From Cladorhizidae sp. MBARI D1340-BT2 (lineage: Eukaryota; Porifera; Demospongiae; Poecilosclerida; Cladorhizidae), in contig JAQNBH010000003.1 of NCBI GenBank assembly GCA_028752905.1, positions 29,638,502 through 29,702,501 of the forward strand: a stretch of 64,000 nt of DNA, read 5' to 3'. The position numbers were made by a program, and so were the translations under genes. The notes beneath the pieces were generated by a model. The model made no database searches and was not told the origin of the DNA. It worked only from the letters and a program-made list of their open reading frames with translations. The stretch's first letter is position 1. Every line of letters begins with the position of its first letter. Of this stretch, positions 35,701 through 49,064 are shown in pieces.

Positions 35701-38162
35701 ATTAAGATAGGTCTCTCCCTGTGCTCTCTGTTGATATCAAACATCCATAATATTCTGCACACTTCACTGTAATGGACTTGATATGATTCGAATGATAGGT
35801 TTCATTATGTGTTCTCTATCTTGATATTTGCCCTAATTTGGTCTATATGTTTCTCATTTTCCCCCCAAAAATCTTGCTTTTTTGCCGTAAAGCTCATAAC
35901 TTTTCTATACTTTACCCAAAAAAGAAATTTTTTATATCATCGGATAGCCCTTTTAATTATCTGTCTTTTGTACGTGCCAAAATTTTGATTACTCTAAGTA
36001 TTAGCAAGTTATGATGATTTGAAGTGGTAAGGTTTGCGATCTTTCCTGGCGTTTTCCAGTTGCCAAAGCGGTGGCCTGCCAGTGAAAAACCACTACATTT
36101 ATTGATAATCTGTTGACATGTTGCAGATAAGGGCCTTCTCTATCAGTTGACAAAATCTGGGACTTTGGTCTTGTTAATTAGGGCAGTTATGAATTGTACT
36201 CTTACTTGATGCTAAACATGTTTAGCTTCGTAGATTATCCACACTTCACTGAATAGACTTGATGTATAGCTATTAAGATAGGACTCTCTAAGTGCTCTCT
36301 CTTGATACCAAACATCCATATATTCTGCACACTTCACTGTAGTGGACTTGCAAGATAGGTATCTCTCAGTGTTCTCTATCTTGAGCTAAACATGTTAGCT
36401 TCATAGATTCTCCACACTTCACTGAATAGACTTGATATATAGCTCTAAAGGTAGGCCTCTCTGTGTTCTCTCTCTTGATACCAAACATCCGTATATTCTG
36501 CATACATAGAATCACAAGATAGGTTTCTCTATGTGTTCTCTATCTTGATGCTAAACAGGTTAGCTTCATAGATTCTCCACACTTCACTGTATAAACTTGA
36601 TATATAGCTATTAAGATAGGTCTCTCCCTGTGCTCTCTGTTGATATCAAACATCCATAATATTCTGCACACTTCACTGTAATGGACTTGATATGATTCGA
36701 ATGATAGGTTTCATTATGTGTTCTCTATCTTGATATTTGCCCTAATTTGGTCTATATGTTTCTCATTTTCCCCCCAAAAATCTTGCTTTTTTGCCGTAAA
36801 GCTCATAACTTTTCTATACTTTACCCAAAAAAGAAATTTTTTATATCATCGGATAGCCCTTTTAATTATCTGTCTTTTGTACGTGCCAAAATTTTGATTA
36901 CTCTAAGTATTAGCAAGTTATGGTGATTTGAAGTGGTAAGGTTTGCGATCTTTCCTGGCGTTTTCCAGTTGCCAAAGCGGTGGCCTGCCAGTGAAAAACC
37001 ACTACATTTATTGATAATCTGTTGACATGTTGCAGATAAGGGCCTTCTCTATCAGTTGACAAAATCTGGGACTTTGGTCTTGTTAATTAGGGCAGTTATG
37101 AATTGTACTCTTACTTGATGCTAAACATGTTTAGCTTCGTAGATTATCCACACTTCACTGAATAGACTTGATGTATAGCTATTAAGATAGGACTCTCTAA
37201 GTGCTCTCTCTTGATACCAAACATCCATATATTCTGCACACTTCACTGTAGTGGACTTGCAAGATAGGTATCTCTCAGTGTTCTCTATCTTGAGCTAAAC
37301 ATGTTAGCTTCATAGATTCTCCACACTTCACTGAATAGACTTGATATATAGCTCTAAAGGTAGGCCTCTCTCTGTTCTCTCTCTTGATACCAAACATCCG
37401 TATATTCTGCATACATAGAATCACAAGATTGGTTTCTCTATGTGTTCTCTATCTTGATGCTAAACAGGTTAGCTTCATAGATTCTCCACACTTCACTGTA
37501 TAAACTTGATATATAGCTATTAAGATAGGTCTCTCCCTGTGCTCTCTGTTGATATCAAACATCCATAATATTCTGCACACTTCACTGTAATGGACTTGAT
37601 ATGATTCGAATGATAGGTTTCATTATGTGTTCTCTATCTTGATATTTGCCCTAATTTGGTCTATATGTTTCTCATTTTCCCCCCAAAAATCTTGCTTTTT
37701 TGCCGTAAAGCTCATAACTTTTCTACACTTTACCCAAAAAAGAAATTTTTTATATCACCGGATAGCCCTTTTAATTATCTGTCTTTTGTACGTGCCAAAA
37801 TTTTGATTACTCTAAGTATTAGCAAGTTATGGTGATTTGAAGTGGTAAGGTTTGCGATCTTTCCTGGCGTTTTCCAGTTGCCAAAGCGGTGGCCTGCCAG
37901 TGAAAAACCACTACATTTATTGATAATCTGTTGACATGTTGCAGATAAGGGCCTTCTCTATCAGTTGACAAAATCTGGGACTTTGGTCTTGTTAATTAGG
38001 GCAGTTATGAATTGTACTCTTACTTGATGCTAAACATGTTTAGCTTCGTAGATTATCCACACTTCACTGAATAGACTTGATGTATAGCTATTAAGATAGG
38101 ACTCTCTAAGTGCTCTCTCTTGATACCAAACATCCATATATTCTGCACACTTCACTGTAGTG
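32712..38162. repeat. Hexamer higher-order repeat, copy 1 (units 37-42, 5,451 bp)
   Basis: Order: T, A, A, B (GATGATTT), B (GGTGATTT), C (with CAAGATTGG). The T unit has unusual TTCTATATCTTG and TTTAGAGTACTC. All of these recur in the same order and at identical spacing in 38163-43613. Confidence 0.9.
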
Positions 38163-41100
38163 GACTTGCAAGATAGGTATCTCTCAGTGTTCTCTATCTT
38201 GAGCTAAACATGTTAGCTTCATAGATTCTCCACACTTCACTGAATAGACTTGATATATAGCTCTAAAGGTAGGCCTCTCTGTGTTCTCTCTCTTGATACC
38301 AAACATCCGTATATTCTGCATACATAGAATCACAAGATAGGTTTCTCTATGTGTTCTCTATCTTGATGCTAAACAGGTTAGCTTCATAGATTCTCCACAC
38401 TTCACTGTATAAACTTGATATATAGCTATTAAGATAGGTCTCTCCCTGTGCTCTCTGTTGATATCAAACATCCATAATATTCTGCACACTTCACTGTAAT
38501 GGACTTGATATGATTCGAATGATAGGTTTCATTATGTGTTCTATATCTTGATATTTGCCCTAATTTGGACTATATGTTTCTCATTTTTCCCCCAAAAATC
38601 TTGATTTTTTGCCGTAAAGCTCATAACTTTTCTACACTTTACCCAAAAAAGAAATTTTTATATCACCGGATAGCCCTTCTAATTATCTGTCTTTTGTACG
38701 TGCCAAAATTTAGAGTACTCTAAGTATTAGCAAGTTATGGTGATTTGAAGTGGTAAGGTTTGCGATCTTTCCTGGCGTTTTCCAGTTGCCAAAGCGGTGG
38801 CCTGCCAGTGAAAAACCACTACATTTATTGATAATCTGTTGACATGTTGCAGATAAGGGCCTTCTCTATCAGTTGACAAAATCTGGGACTTTGGTCTTGT
38901 TAATTAGGGCAGTTATGAATTGTACTCTTACTTGATGCTAAACATGTTTAGCTTCGTAGATTATCCACACTTCACTGAATAGACTTGATGTATAGCTATT
39001 AAGATAGGACTCTCTAAGTGCTCTCTCTTGATACCAAACATCCATATATTCTGCACACTTCACTGTAGTGGACTTGCAAGATAGGTATCTCTCAGTGTTC
39101 TCTATCTTGAGCTAAACATGTTAGCTTCATAGATTCTCCACACTTCACTGAATAGACTTGATATATAGCTCTAAAGGTAGGCCTCTCTCTGTTCTCTCTC
39201 TTGATACCAAACATCCGTATATTCTGCATACATAGAATCACAAGATAGGTTTCTCTATGTGTTCTCTATCTTGATGCTAAACAGGTTAGCTTCATAGATT
39301 CTCCACACTTCACTGTATAAACTTGATATATAGCTATTAAGATAGGTCTCTCCCTGTGCTCTCTGTTGATATCAAACATCCATAATATTCTGCAAACTTC
39401 ACTGTAATGGACTTGATATGATTCGAATGATAGGATTCATTATGTGTTCTCTATCTTGATATTTGCCCTAATTTGGTCTATATGTTTCTCATTTTTCCCC
39501 CAAAAATCTTACTTTTTTGCCGTAAAGCTCATAACTTTTCTACACTTTACCCAAAAAAGAAATTTTTATATCACCGGATAGCCCTTTTAATTATCTGTCT
39601 TTTGTACGTGCCAAAATTTTGAGTTCTCTAAGTATTAGCAAGTTATGGTGATTTGAAGTGGTAAGGTTTGCGATCTTTCCTGGCATTTTCCAGTTGCCAA
39701 AGCGGTGGCCTGCCAGTGAAAAACCACTACATTTATTGATAATCTGTTGACATGTTGCAGATAAGGGCCTTCTCTATCAGTTGACAAAATCTGGGACTTT
39801 GGTCTTGTTAATTAGGGCAGTTATGAATTGTACTCTTACTTGATGCTAAACATGTTTAGCTTCGTAGATTATCCACACTTCACTGAATAGACTTGATGTA
39901 TAGCTATTAAGATAGGACTCTCTAAGTGCTCTCTCTTGATACCAAACATCCATATATTCTGCACACTTCACTGTAGTGGACTTGCAAGATAGGTATCTCT
40001 CAGTGTTCTCTATCTTGAGCTAAACATGTTAGCTTCATAGATTCTCCACACTTCACTGAATAGACTTGATATATAGCTCTAAAGGTAGGCCTCTCTCTGT
40101 TCTCTCTCTTGATACCAAACATCCGTATATTCTGCATACATAGAATCACAAGATAGGTTTCTCTATGTGTTCTCTATCTTGATGCTAAACAGGTTAGCTT
40201 CATAGATTCTCCACACTTCACTGTATAAACTTGATATATAGCTATTAAGATAGGTCTCTCCCTGTGCTCTCTGTTGATATCAAACATCCATAATATTCTG
40301 CAAACTTCACTGTAATGGACTTGATATGATTCGAATGATAGGATTCATTATGTGTTCTCTATCTTGATATTTGCCCTAATTTGGTCTATATGTTTCTCAT
40401 TTTTCCCCCAAAAATCTTACTTTTTTGCCGTAAAGCTCATAACTTTTCTACACTTTACCCAAAAAAGAAATTTTTATATCACCGGATAGCCCTTTTAATT
40501 ATCTGTCTTTTGTACGTGCCAAAATTTTGAGTTCTCTAAGTATTAGCAAGTTATGGTGATTTGAAGTGGTAAGGTTTGCGATCTTTCCTGGCATTTTCCA
40601 GTTGCCAAAGCGGTGGCCTGCCAGTGAAAAACCACTACATTTATTGATAATCTGTTGACATGTTGCAGATAAGGGCCTTCTCTATCAGTTGACAAAATCT
40701 GGGACTTTGGTCTTGTTAATTAGGGCAGTTATGAATTGTACTCTTACTTGATGCTAAACATGTTTAGCTTCGTAGATTATCCACACTTCACTGAATAGAC
40801 TTGATGTATAGCTATTAAGATAGGACTCTCTAAGTGCTCTCTCTTGATACCAAACATCCATATATTCTGCACACTTCACTGTAGTGGACTTGCAAGATAG
40901 GTATCTCTCAGTGTTCTCTATCTTGAGCTAAACATGTTAGCTTCATAGATTCTCCACACTTCACTGAATAGACTTGATATATAGCTCTAAAGGTAGGCCT
41001 CTCTGTGTTCTCTCTCTTGATACCAAACATCCGTATATTCTGCATACATAGAATCACAAGATAGGTTTCTCTATGTGTTCTCTATCTTGATGCTAAACAG

Positions 41101-43613
41101 GTTAGCTTCATAGATTCTCCACACTTCACTGTATAAACTTGATATATAGCTATTAAGATAGGTCTCTCCCTGTGCTCTCTGTTGATATCAAACATCCATA
41201 ATATTCTGCACACTTCACTGTAATGGACTTGATATGATTCGAATGATAGGTTTCATTATGTGTTCTCTATCTTGATATTTGCCCTAATTTGGTCTATATG
41301 TTTCTCATTTTCCCCCCAAAAATCTTGCTTTTTTGCCGTAAAGCTCATAACTTTTCTATACTTTACCCAAAAAAGAAATTTTTTATATCATCGGATAGCC
41401 CTTTTAATTATCTGTCTTTTGTACGTGCCAAAATTTTGATTACTCTAAGTATTAGCAAGTTATGATGATTTGAAGTGGTAAGGTTTGCGATCTTTCCTGG
41501 CGTTTTCCAGTTGCCAAAGCGGTGGCCTGCCAGTGAAAAACCACTACATTTATTGATAATCTGTTGACATGTTGCAGATAAGGGCCTTCTCTATCAGTTG
41601 ACAAAATCTGGGACTTTGGTCTTGTTAATTAGGGCAGTTATGAATTGTACTCTTACTTGATGCTAAACATGTTTAGCTTCGTAGATTATCCACACTTCAC
41701 TGAATAGACTTGATGTATAGCTATTAAGATAGGACTCTCTAAGTGCTCTCTCTTGATACCAAACATCCATATATTCTGCACACTTCACTGTAGTGGACTT
41801 GCAAGATAGGTATCTCTCAGTGTTCTCTATCTTGAGCTAAACATGTTAGCTTCATAGATTCTCCACACTTCACTGAATAGACTTGATATATAGCTCTAAA
41901 GGTAGGCCTCTCTGTGTTCTCTCTCTTGATACCAAACATCCGTATATTCTGCATACATAGAATCACAAGATAGGTTTCTCTATGTGTTCTCTATCTTGAT
42001 GCTAAACAGGTTAGCTTCATAGATTCTCCACACTTCACTGTATAAACTTGATATATAGCTATTAAGATAGGTCTCTCCCTGTGCTCTCTGTTGATATCAA
42101 ACATCCATAATATTCTGCACACTTCACTGTAATGGACTTGATATGATTCGAATGATAGGTTTCATTATGTGTTCTCTATCTTGATATTTGCCCTAATTTG
42201 GTCTATATGTTTCTCATTTTCCCCCCAAAAATCTTGCTTTTTTGCCGTAAAGCTCATAACTTTTCTATACTTTACCCAAAAAAGAAATTTTTTATATCAT
42301 CGGATAGCCCTTTTAATTATCTGTCTTTTGTACGTGCCAAAATTTTGATTACTCTAAGTATTAGCAAGTTATGGTGATTTGAAGTGGTAAGGTTTGCGAT
42401 CTTTCCTGGCGTTTTCCAGTTGCCAAAGCGGTGGCCTGCCAGTGAAAAACCACTACATTTATTGATAATCTGTTGACATGTTGCAGATAAGGGCCTTCTC
42501 TATCAGTTGACAAAATCTGGGACTTTGGTCTTGTTAATTAGGGCAGTTATGAATTGTACTCTTACTTGATGCTAAACATGTTTAGCTTCGTAGATTATCC
42601 ACACTTCACTGAATAGACTTGATGTATAGCTATTAAGATAGGACTCTCTAAGTGCTCTCTCTTGATACCAAACATCCATATATTCTGCACACTTCACTGT
42701 AGTGGACTTGCAAGATAGGTATCTCTCAGTGTTCTCTATCTTGAGCTAAACATGTTAGCTTCATAGATTCTCCACACTTCACTGAATAGACTTGATATAT
42801 AGCTCTAAAGGTAGGCCTCTCTCTGTTCTCTCTCTTGATACCAAACATCCGTATATTCTGCATACATAGAATCACAAGATTGGTTTCTCTATGTGTTCTC
42901 TATCTTGATGCTAAACAGGTTAGCTTCATAGATTCTCCACACTTCACTGTATAAACTTGATATATAGCTATTAAGATAGGTCTCTCCCTGTGCTCTCTGT
43001 TGATATCAAACATCCATAATATTCTGCACACTTCACTGTAATGGACTTGATATGATTCGAATGATAGGTTTCATTATGTGTTCTCTATCTTGATATTTGC
43101 CCTAATTTGGTCTATATGTTTCTCATTTTCCCCCCAAAAATCTTGCTTTTTTGCCGTAAAGCTCATAACTTTTCTACACTTTACCCAAAAAAGAAATTTT
43201 TTATATCACCGGATAGCCCTTTTAATTATCTGTCTTTTGTACGTGCCAAAATTTTGATTACTCTAAGTATTAGCAAGTTATGGTGATTTGAAGTGGTAAG
43301 GTTTGCGATCTTTCCTGGCGTTTTCCAGTTGCCAAAGCGGTGGCCTGCCAGTGAAAAACCACTACATTTATTGATAATCTGTTGACATGTTGCAGATAAG
43401 GGCCTTCTCTATCAGTTGACAAAATCTGGGACTTTGGTCTTGTTAATTAGGGCAGTTATGAATTGTACTCTTACTTGATGCTAAACATGTTTAGCTTCGT
43501 AGATTATCCACACTTCACTGAATAGACTTGATGTATAGCTATTAAGATAGGACTCTCTAAGTGCTCTCTCTTGATACCAAACATCCATATATTCTGCACA
43601 CTTCACTGTAGTG
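38163..43613. repeat. Hexamer higher-order repeat, copy 2 (units 43-48, 5,451 bp)
   Basis: Member by member it matches units 37-42, including the private T-unit changes and the CAAGATTGG of the last unit. The copy length is exactly equal. I saw no difference between copies by eye at the diagnostic sites. Confidence 0.9.
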
Positions 43614-44521
43614 GACTTGCAAGATAGGTATCTCTCAGTGTTCTCTATCTTGAGCTAAACATGTTAGCTTCATAGATTCTCCACACTTCACTGAATAGAC
43701 TTGATATATAGCTCTAAAGGTAGGCCTCTCTGTGTTCTCTCTCTTGATACCAAACATCCGTATATTCTGCATACATAGAATCACAAGATAGGTTTCTCTA
43801 TGTGTTCTCTATCTTGATGCTAAACAGGTTAGCTTCATAGATTCTCCACACTTCACTGTATAAACTTGATATATAGCTATTAAGATAGGTCTCTCCCTGT
43901 GCTCTCTGTTGATATCAAACATCCATAATATTCTGCAAACTTCACTGTAATGGACTTGATATGATTCGAATGATAGGATTCATTATGTGTTCTCTATCTT
44001 GATATTTGCCCTAATTTGGTCTATATGTTTCTCATTTTTCCCCCAAAAATCTTACTTTTTTGCCGTAAAGCTCATAACTTTTCTACACTTTACCCAAAAA
44101 AGAAATTTTTATATCACCGGATAGCCCTTTTAATTATCTGTCTTTTGTACGTGCCAAAATTTTGAGTTCTCTAAGTATTAGCAAGTTATGGTGATTTGAA
44201 GTGGTAAGGTTTGCGATCTTTCCTGGCATTTTCCAGTTGCCAAAGCGGTGGCCTGCCAGTGAAAAACCACTACATTTATTGATAATCTGTTGACATGTTG
44301 CAGATAAGGGCCTTCTCTATCAGTTGACAAAATCTGGGACTTTGGTCTTGTTAATTAGGGCAGTTATGAATTGTACTCTTACTTGATGCTAAACATGTTT
44401 AGCTTCGTAGATTATCCACACTTCACTGAATAGACTTGATGTATAGCTATTAAGATAGGACTCTCTAAGTGCTCTCTCTTGATACCAAACATCCATATAT
44501 TCTGCACACTTCACTGTAGTG
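43614..44521. repeat. Single unit 49 (type A) joining the hexamer and pentamer
   Basis: Type A with GCAAAC and AGGATTC but with the S2 marker CTCTCTGTG, a combination not found in the neighbouring A units 44, 45 and 50, which have CTCTCTCTG. Its left end resembles the T unit start and its right part an A unit, so it could be a crossover product. Confidence 0.7.
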
Positions 44522-47500
44522 GACTTGCAAGATAGGTATCTCTCAGTGTTCTCTATCTTGAGCTAAACATGTTAGCTTCATAGATTCTCCACACTTCACT
44601 GAATAGACTTGATATATAGCTCTAAAGGTAGGCCTCTCTCTGTTCTCTCTCTTGATACCAAACATCCGTATATTCTGCATACATAGAATCACAAGATAGG
44701 TTTCTCTATGTGTTCTCTATCTTGATGCTAAACAGGTTAGCTTCATAGATTCTCCACACTTCACTGTATAAACTTGATATATAGCTATTAAGATAGGTCT
44801 CTCCCTGTGCTCTCTGTTGATATCAAACATCCATAATATTCTGCAAACTTCACTGTAATGGACTTGATATGATTCGAATGATAGGATTCATTATGTGTTC
44901 TCTATCTTGATATTTGCCCTAATTTGGTCTATATGTTTCTCATTTTTCCCCCAAAAATCTTACTTTTTTGCCGTAAAGCTCATAACTTTTCTACACTTTA
45001 CCCAAAAAAGAAATTTTTATATCACCGGATAGCCCTTTTAATTATCTGTCTTTTGTACGTGCCAAAATTTTGAGTTCTCTAAGTATTAGCAAGTTATGGT
45101 GATTTGAAGTGGTAAGGTTTGCGATCTTTCCTGGCATTTTCCAGTTGCCAAAGCGGTGGCCTGCCAGTGAAAAACCACTACATTTATTGATAATCTGTTG
45201 ACATGTTGCAGATAAGGGCCTTCTCTATCAGTTGACAAAATCTGGGACTTTGGTCTTGTTAATTAGGGCAGTTATGAATTGTACTCTTACTTGATGCTAA
45301 ACATGTTTAGCTTCGTAGATTATCCACACTTCACTGAATAGACTTGATGTATAGCTATTAAGATAGGACTCTCTAAGTGCTCTCTCTTGATACCAAACAT
45401 CCATATATTCTGCACACTTCACTGTAGTGGACTTGCAAGATAGGTATCTCTCAGTGTTCTCTATCTTGAGCTAAACATGTTAGCTTCATAGATTCTCCAC
45501 ACTTCACTGAATAGACTTGATATATAGCTCTAAAGGTAGGCCTCTCTGTGTTCTCTCTCTTGATACCAAACATCCGTATATTCTGCATACATAGAATCAC
45601 AAGATAGGTTTCTCTATGTGTTCTCTATCTTGATGCTAAACAGGTTAGCTTCATAGATTCTCCACACTTCACTGTATAAACTTGATATATAGCTATTAAG
45701 ATAGGTCTCTCCCTGTGCTCTCTGTTGATATCAAACATCCATAATATTCTGCACACTTCACTGTAATGGACTTGATATGATTCGAATGATAGGTTTCATT
45801 ATGTGTTCTCTATCTTGATATTTGCCCTAATTTGGTCTATATGTTTCTCATTTTCCCCCCAAAAATCTTGCTTTTTTGCCGTAAAGCTCATAACTTTTCT
45901 ATACTTTACCCAAAAAAGAAATTTTTTATATAATCGGATAGCCCTTTTAATTATCTGTCTTTTGTACGTGCCAAAATTTTGATTACTCTAAGTATTAGCA
46001 AGTTATGATGATTTGAAGTGGTAAGGTTTGCGATCTTTCCTGGCGTTTTCCAGTTGCCAAAGCGGTGGCCTGCCAGTGAAAAACCACTACATTTATTGAT
46101 AATCTGTTGACATGTTGCAGATAAGGGCCTTCTCTATCAGTTGACAAAATCTGGGACTTTGGTCTTGTTAATTAGGGCAGTTATGAATTGTACTCTTACT
46201 TGATGCTAAACATGTTTAGCTTCGTAGATTATCCACACTTCACTGAATAGACTTGATGTATAGCTATTAAGATAGGACTCTCTAAGTGCTCTCTCTTGAT
46301 ACCAAACATCCATATATTCTGCACACTTCACTGTAGTGGACTTGCAAGATAGGTATCTCTCAGTGTTCTCTATCTTGAGCTAAACATGTTAGCTTCATAG
46401 ATTCTCCACACTTCACTGAATAGACTTGATATATAGCTCTAAAGGTAGGCCTCTCTCTGTTCTCTCTCTTGATACCAAACATCCGTATATTCTGCATACA
46501 TAGAATCACAAGATTGGTTTCTCTATGTGTTCTCTATCTTGATGCTAAACAGGTTAGCTTCATAGATTCTCCACACTTCACTGTATAAACTTGATATATA
46601 GCTATTAAGATAGGTCTCTCCCTGTGCTCTCTGTTGATATCAAACATCCATAATATTCTGCAAACTTCACTGTAATGGACTTGATATGATTCGAATGATA
46701 GGATTCATTATGTGTTCTCTATCTTGATATTTGCCCTAATTTGGTCTATATGTTTCTCATTTTTCCCCCAAAAATCTTACTTTTTTGCCGTAAAGCTCAT
46801 AACTTTTCTACACTTTACCCAAAAAAGAAATTTTTATATCACCGGATAGCCCTTTTAATTATCTGTCTTTTGTACGTGCCAAAATTTTGAGTTCTCTAAG
46901 TATTAGCAAGTTATGGTGATTTGAAGTGGTAAGGTTTGCGATCTTTCCTGGCATTTTCCAGTTGCCAAAGCGGTGGCCTGCCAGTGAAAAACCACTACAT
47001 TTATTGATAATCTGTTGACATGTTGCAGATAAGGGCCTTCTCTATCAGTTGACAAAATCTGGGACTTTGGTCTTGTTAATTAGGGCAGTTATGAATTGTA
47101 CTCTTACTTGATGCTAAACATGTTTAGCTTCGTAGATTATCCACACTTCACTGAATAGACTTGATGTATAGCTATTAAGATAGGACTCTCTAAGTGCTCT
47201 CTCTTGATACCAAACATCCATATATTCTGCACACTTCACTGTAGTGGACTTGCAAGATAGGTATCTCTCAGTGTTCTCTATCTTGAGCTAAACATGTTAG
47301 CTTCATAGATTCTCCACACTTCACTGAATAGACTTGATATATAGCTCTAAAGGTAGGCCTCTCTGTGTTCTCTCTCTTGATACCAAACATCCGTATATTC
47401 TGCATACATAGAATCACAAGATAGGTTTCTCTATGTGTTCTCTATCTTGATGCTAAACAGGTTAGCTTCATAGATTCTCCACACTTCACTGTATAAACTT

Positions 47501-49064
47501 GATATATAGCTATTAAGATAGGTCTCTCCCTGTGCTCTCTGTTGATATCAAACATCCATAATATTCTGCACACTTCACTGTAATGGACTTGATATGATTC
47601 GAATGATAGGTTTCATTATGTGTTCTCTATCTTGATATTTGCCCTAATTTGGTCTATATGTTTCTCATTTTCCCCCCAAAAATCTTGCTTTTTTGCCGTA
47701 AAGCTCATAACTTTTCTATACTTTACCCAAAAAAGAAATTTTTTATATCATCGGATAGCCCTTTTAATTATCTGTCTTTTGTACGTGCCAAAATTTTGAT
47801 TACTCTAAGTATTAGCAAGTTATGGTGATTTGAAGTGGTAAGGTTTGCGATCTTTCCTGGCGTTTTCCAGTTGCCAAAGCGGTGGCCTGCCAGTGAAAAA
47901 CCACTACATTTATTGATAATCTGTTGACATGTTGCAGATAAGGGCCTTCTCTATCAGTTGACAAAATCTGGGACTTTGGTCTTGTTAATTAGGGCAGTTA
48001 TGAATTGTACTCTTACTTGATGCTAAACATGTTTAGCTTCGTAGATTATCCACACTTCACTGAATAGACTTGATGTATAGCTATTAAGATAGGACTCTCT
48101 AAGTGCTCTCTCTTGATACCAAACATCCATATATTCTGCACACTTCACTGTAGTGGACTTGCAAGATAGGTATCTCTCAGTGTTCTCTATCTTGAGCTAA
48201 ACATGTTAGCTTCATAGATTCTCCACACTTCACTGAATAGACTTGATATATAGCTCTAAAGGTAGGCCTCTCTGTGTTCTCTCTCTTGATACCAAACATC
48301 CGTATATTCTGCATACATAGAATCACAAGATAGGTTTCTCTATGTGTTCTCTATCTTGATGCTAAACAGGTTAGCTTCATAGATTCTCCACACTTCACTG
48401 TATAAACTTGATATATAGCTATTAAGATAGGTCTCTCCCTGTGCTCTCTGTTGATATCAAACATCCATAATATTCTGCACACTTCACTGTAATGGACTTG
48501 ATATGATTCGAATGATAGGTTTCATTATGTGTTCTCTATCTTGATATTTGCCCTAATTTGGTCTATATGTTTCTCATTTTCCCCCCAAAAATCTTGCTTT
48601 TTTGCCGTAAAGCTCATAACTTTTCTACACTTTACCCAAAAAAGAAATTTTTTATATCACCGGATAGCCCTTTTAATTATCTGTCTTTTGTACGTGCCAA
48701 AATTTTGATTACTCTAAGTATTAGCAAGTTATGGTGATTTGAAGTGGTAAGGTTTGCGATCTTTCCTGGCGTTTTCCAGTTGCCAAAGCGGTGGCCTGCC
48801 AGTGAAAAACCACTACATTTATTGATAATCTGTTGACATGTTGCAGATAAGGGCCTTCTCTATCAGTTGACAAAATCTGGGACTTTGGTCTTGTTAATTA
48901 GGGCAGTTATGAATTGTACTCTTACTTGATGCTAAACATGTTTAGCTTCGTAGATTATCCACACTTCACTGAATAGACTTGATGTATAGCTATTAAGATA
49001 GGACTCTCTAAGTGCTCTCTCTTGATACCAAACATCCATATATTCTGCACACTTCACTGTAGTG
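44522..49064. repeat. Pentamer higher-order repeat, copy 2 (units 50-54, 4,543 bp)
   Basis: Order A, B (GATGATTT), A (CAAGATTGG), B (GGTGATTT), C matches units 28-32 with the same total length, 19,987 bp downstream. One private change is visible: A at 45932 where copy 1 has C at 25945. Confidence 0.87.
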
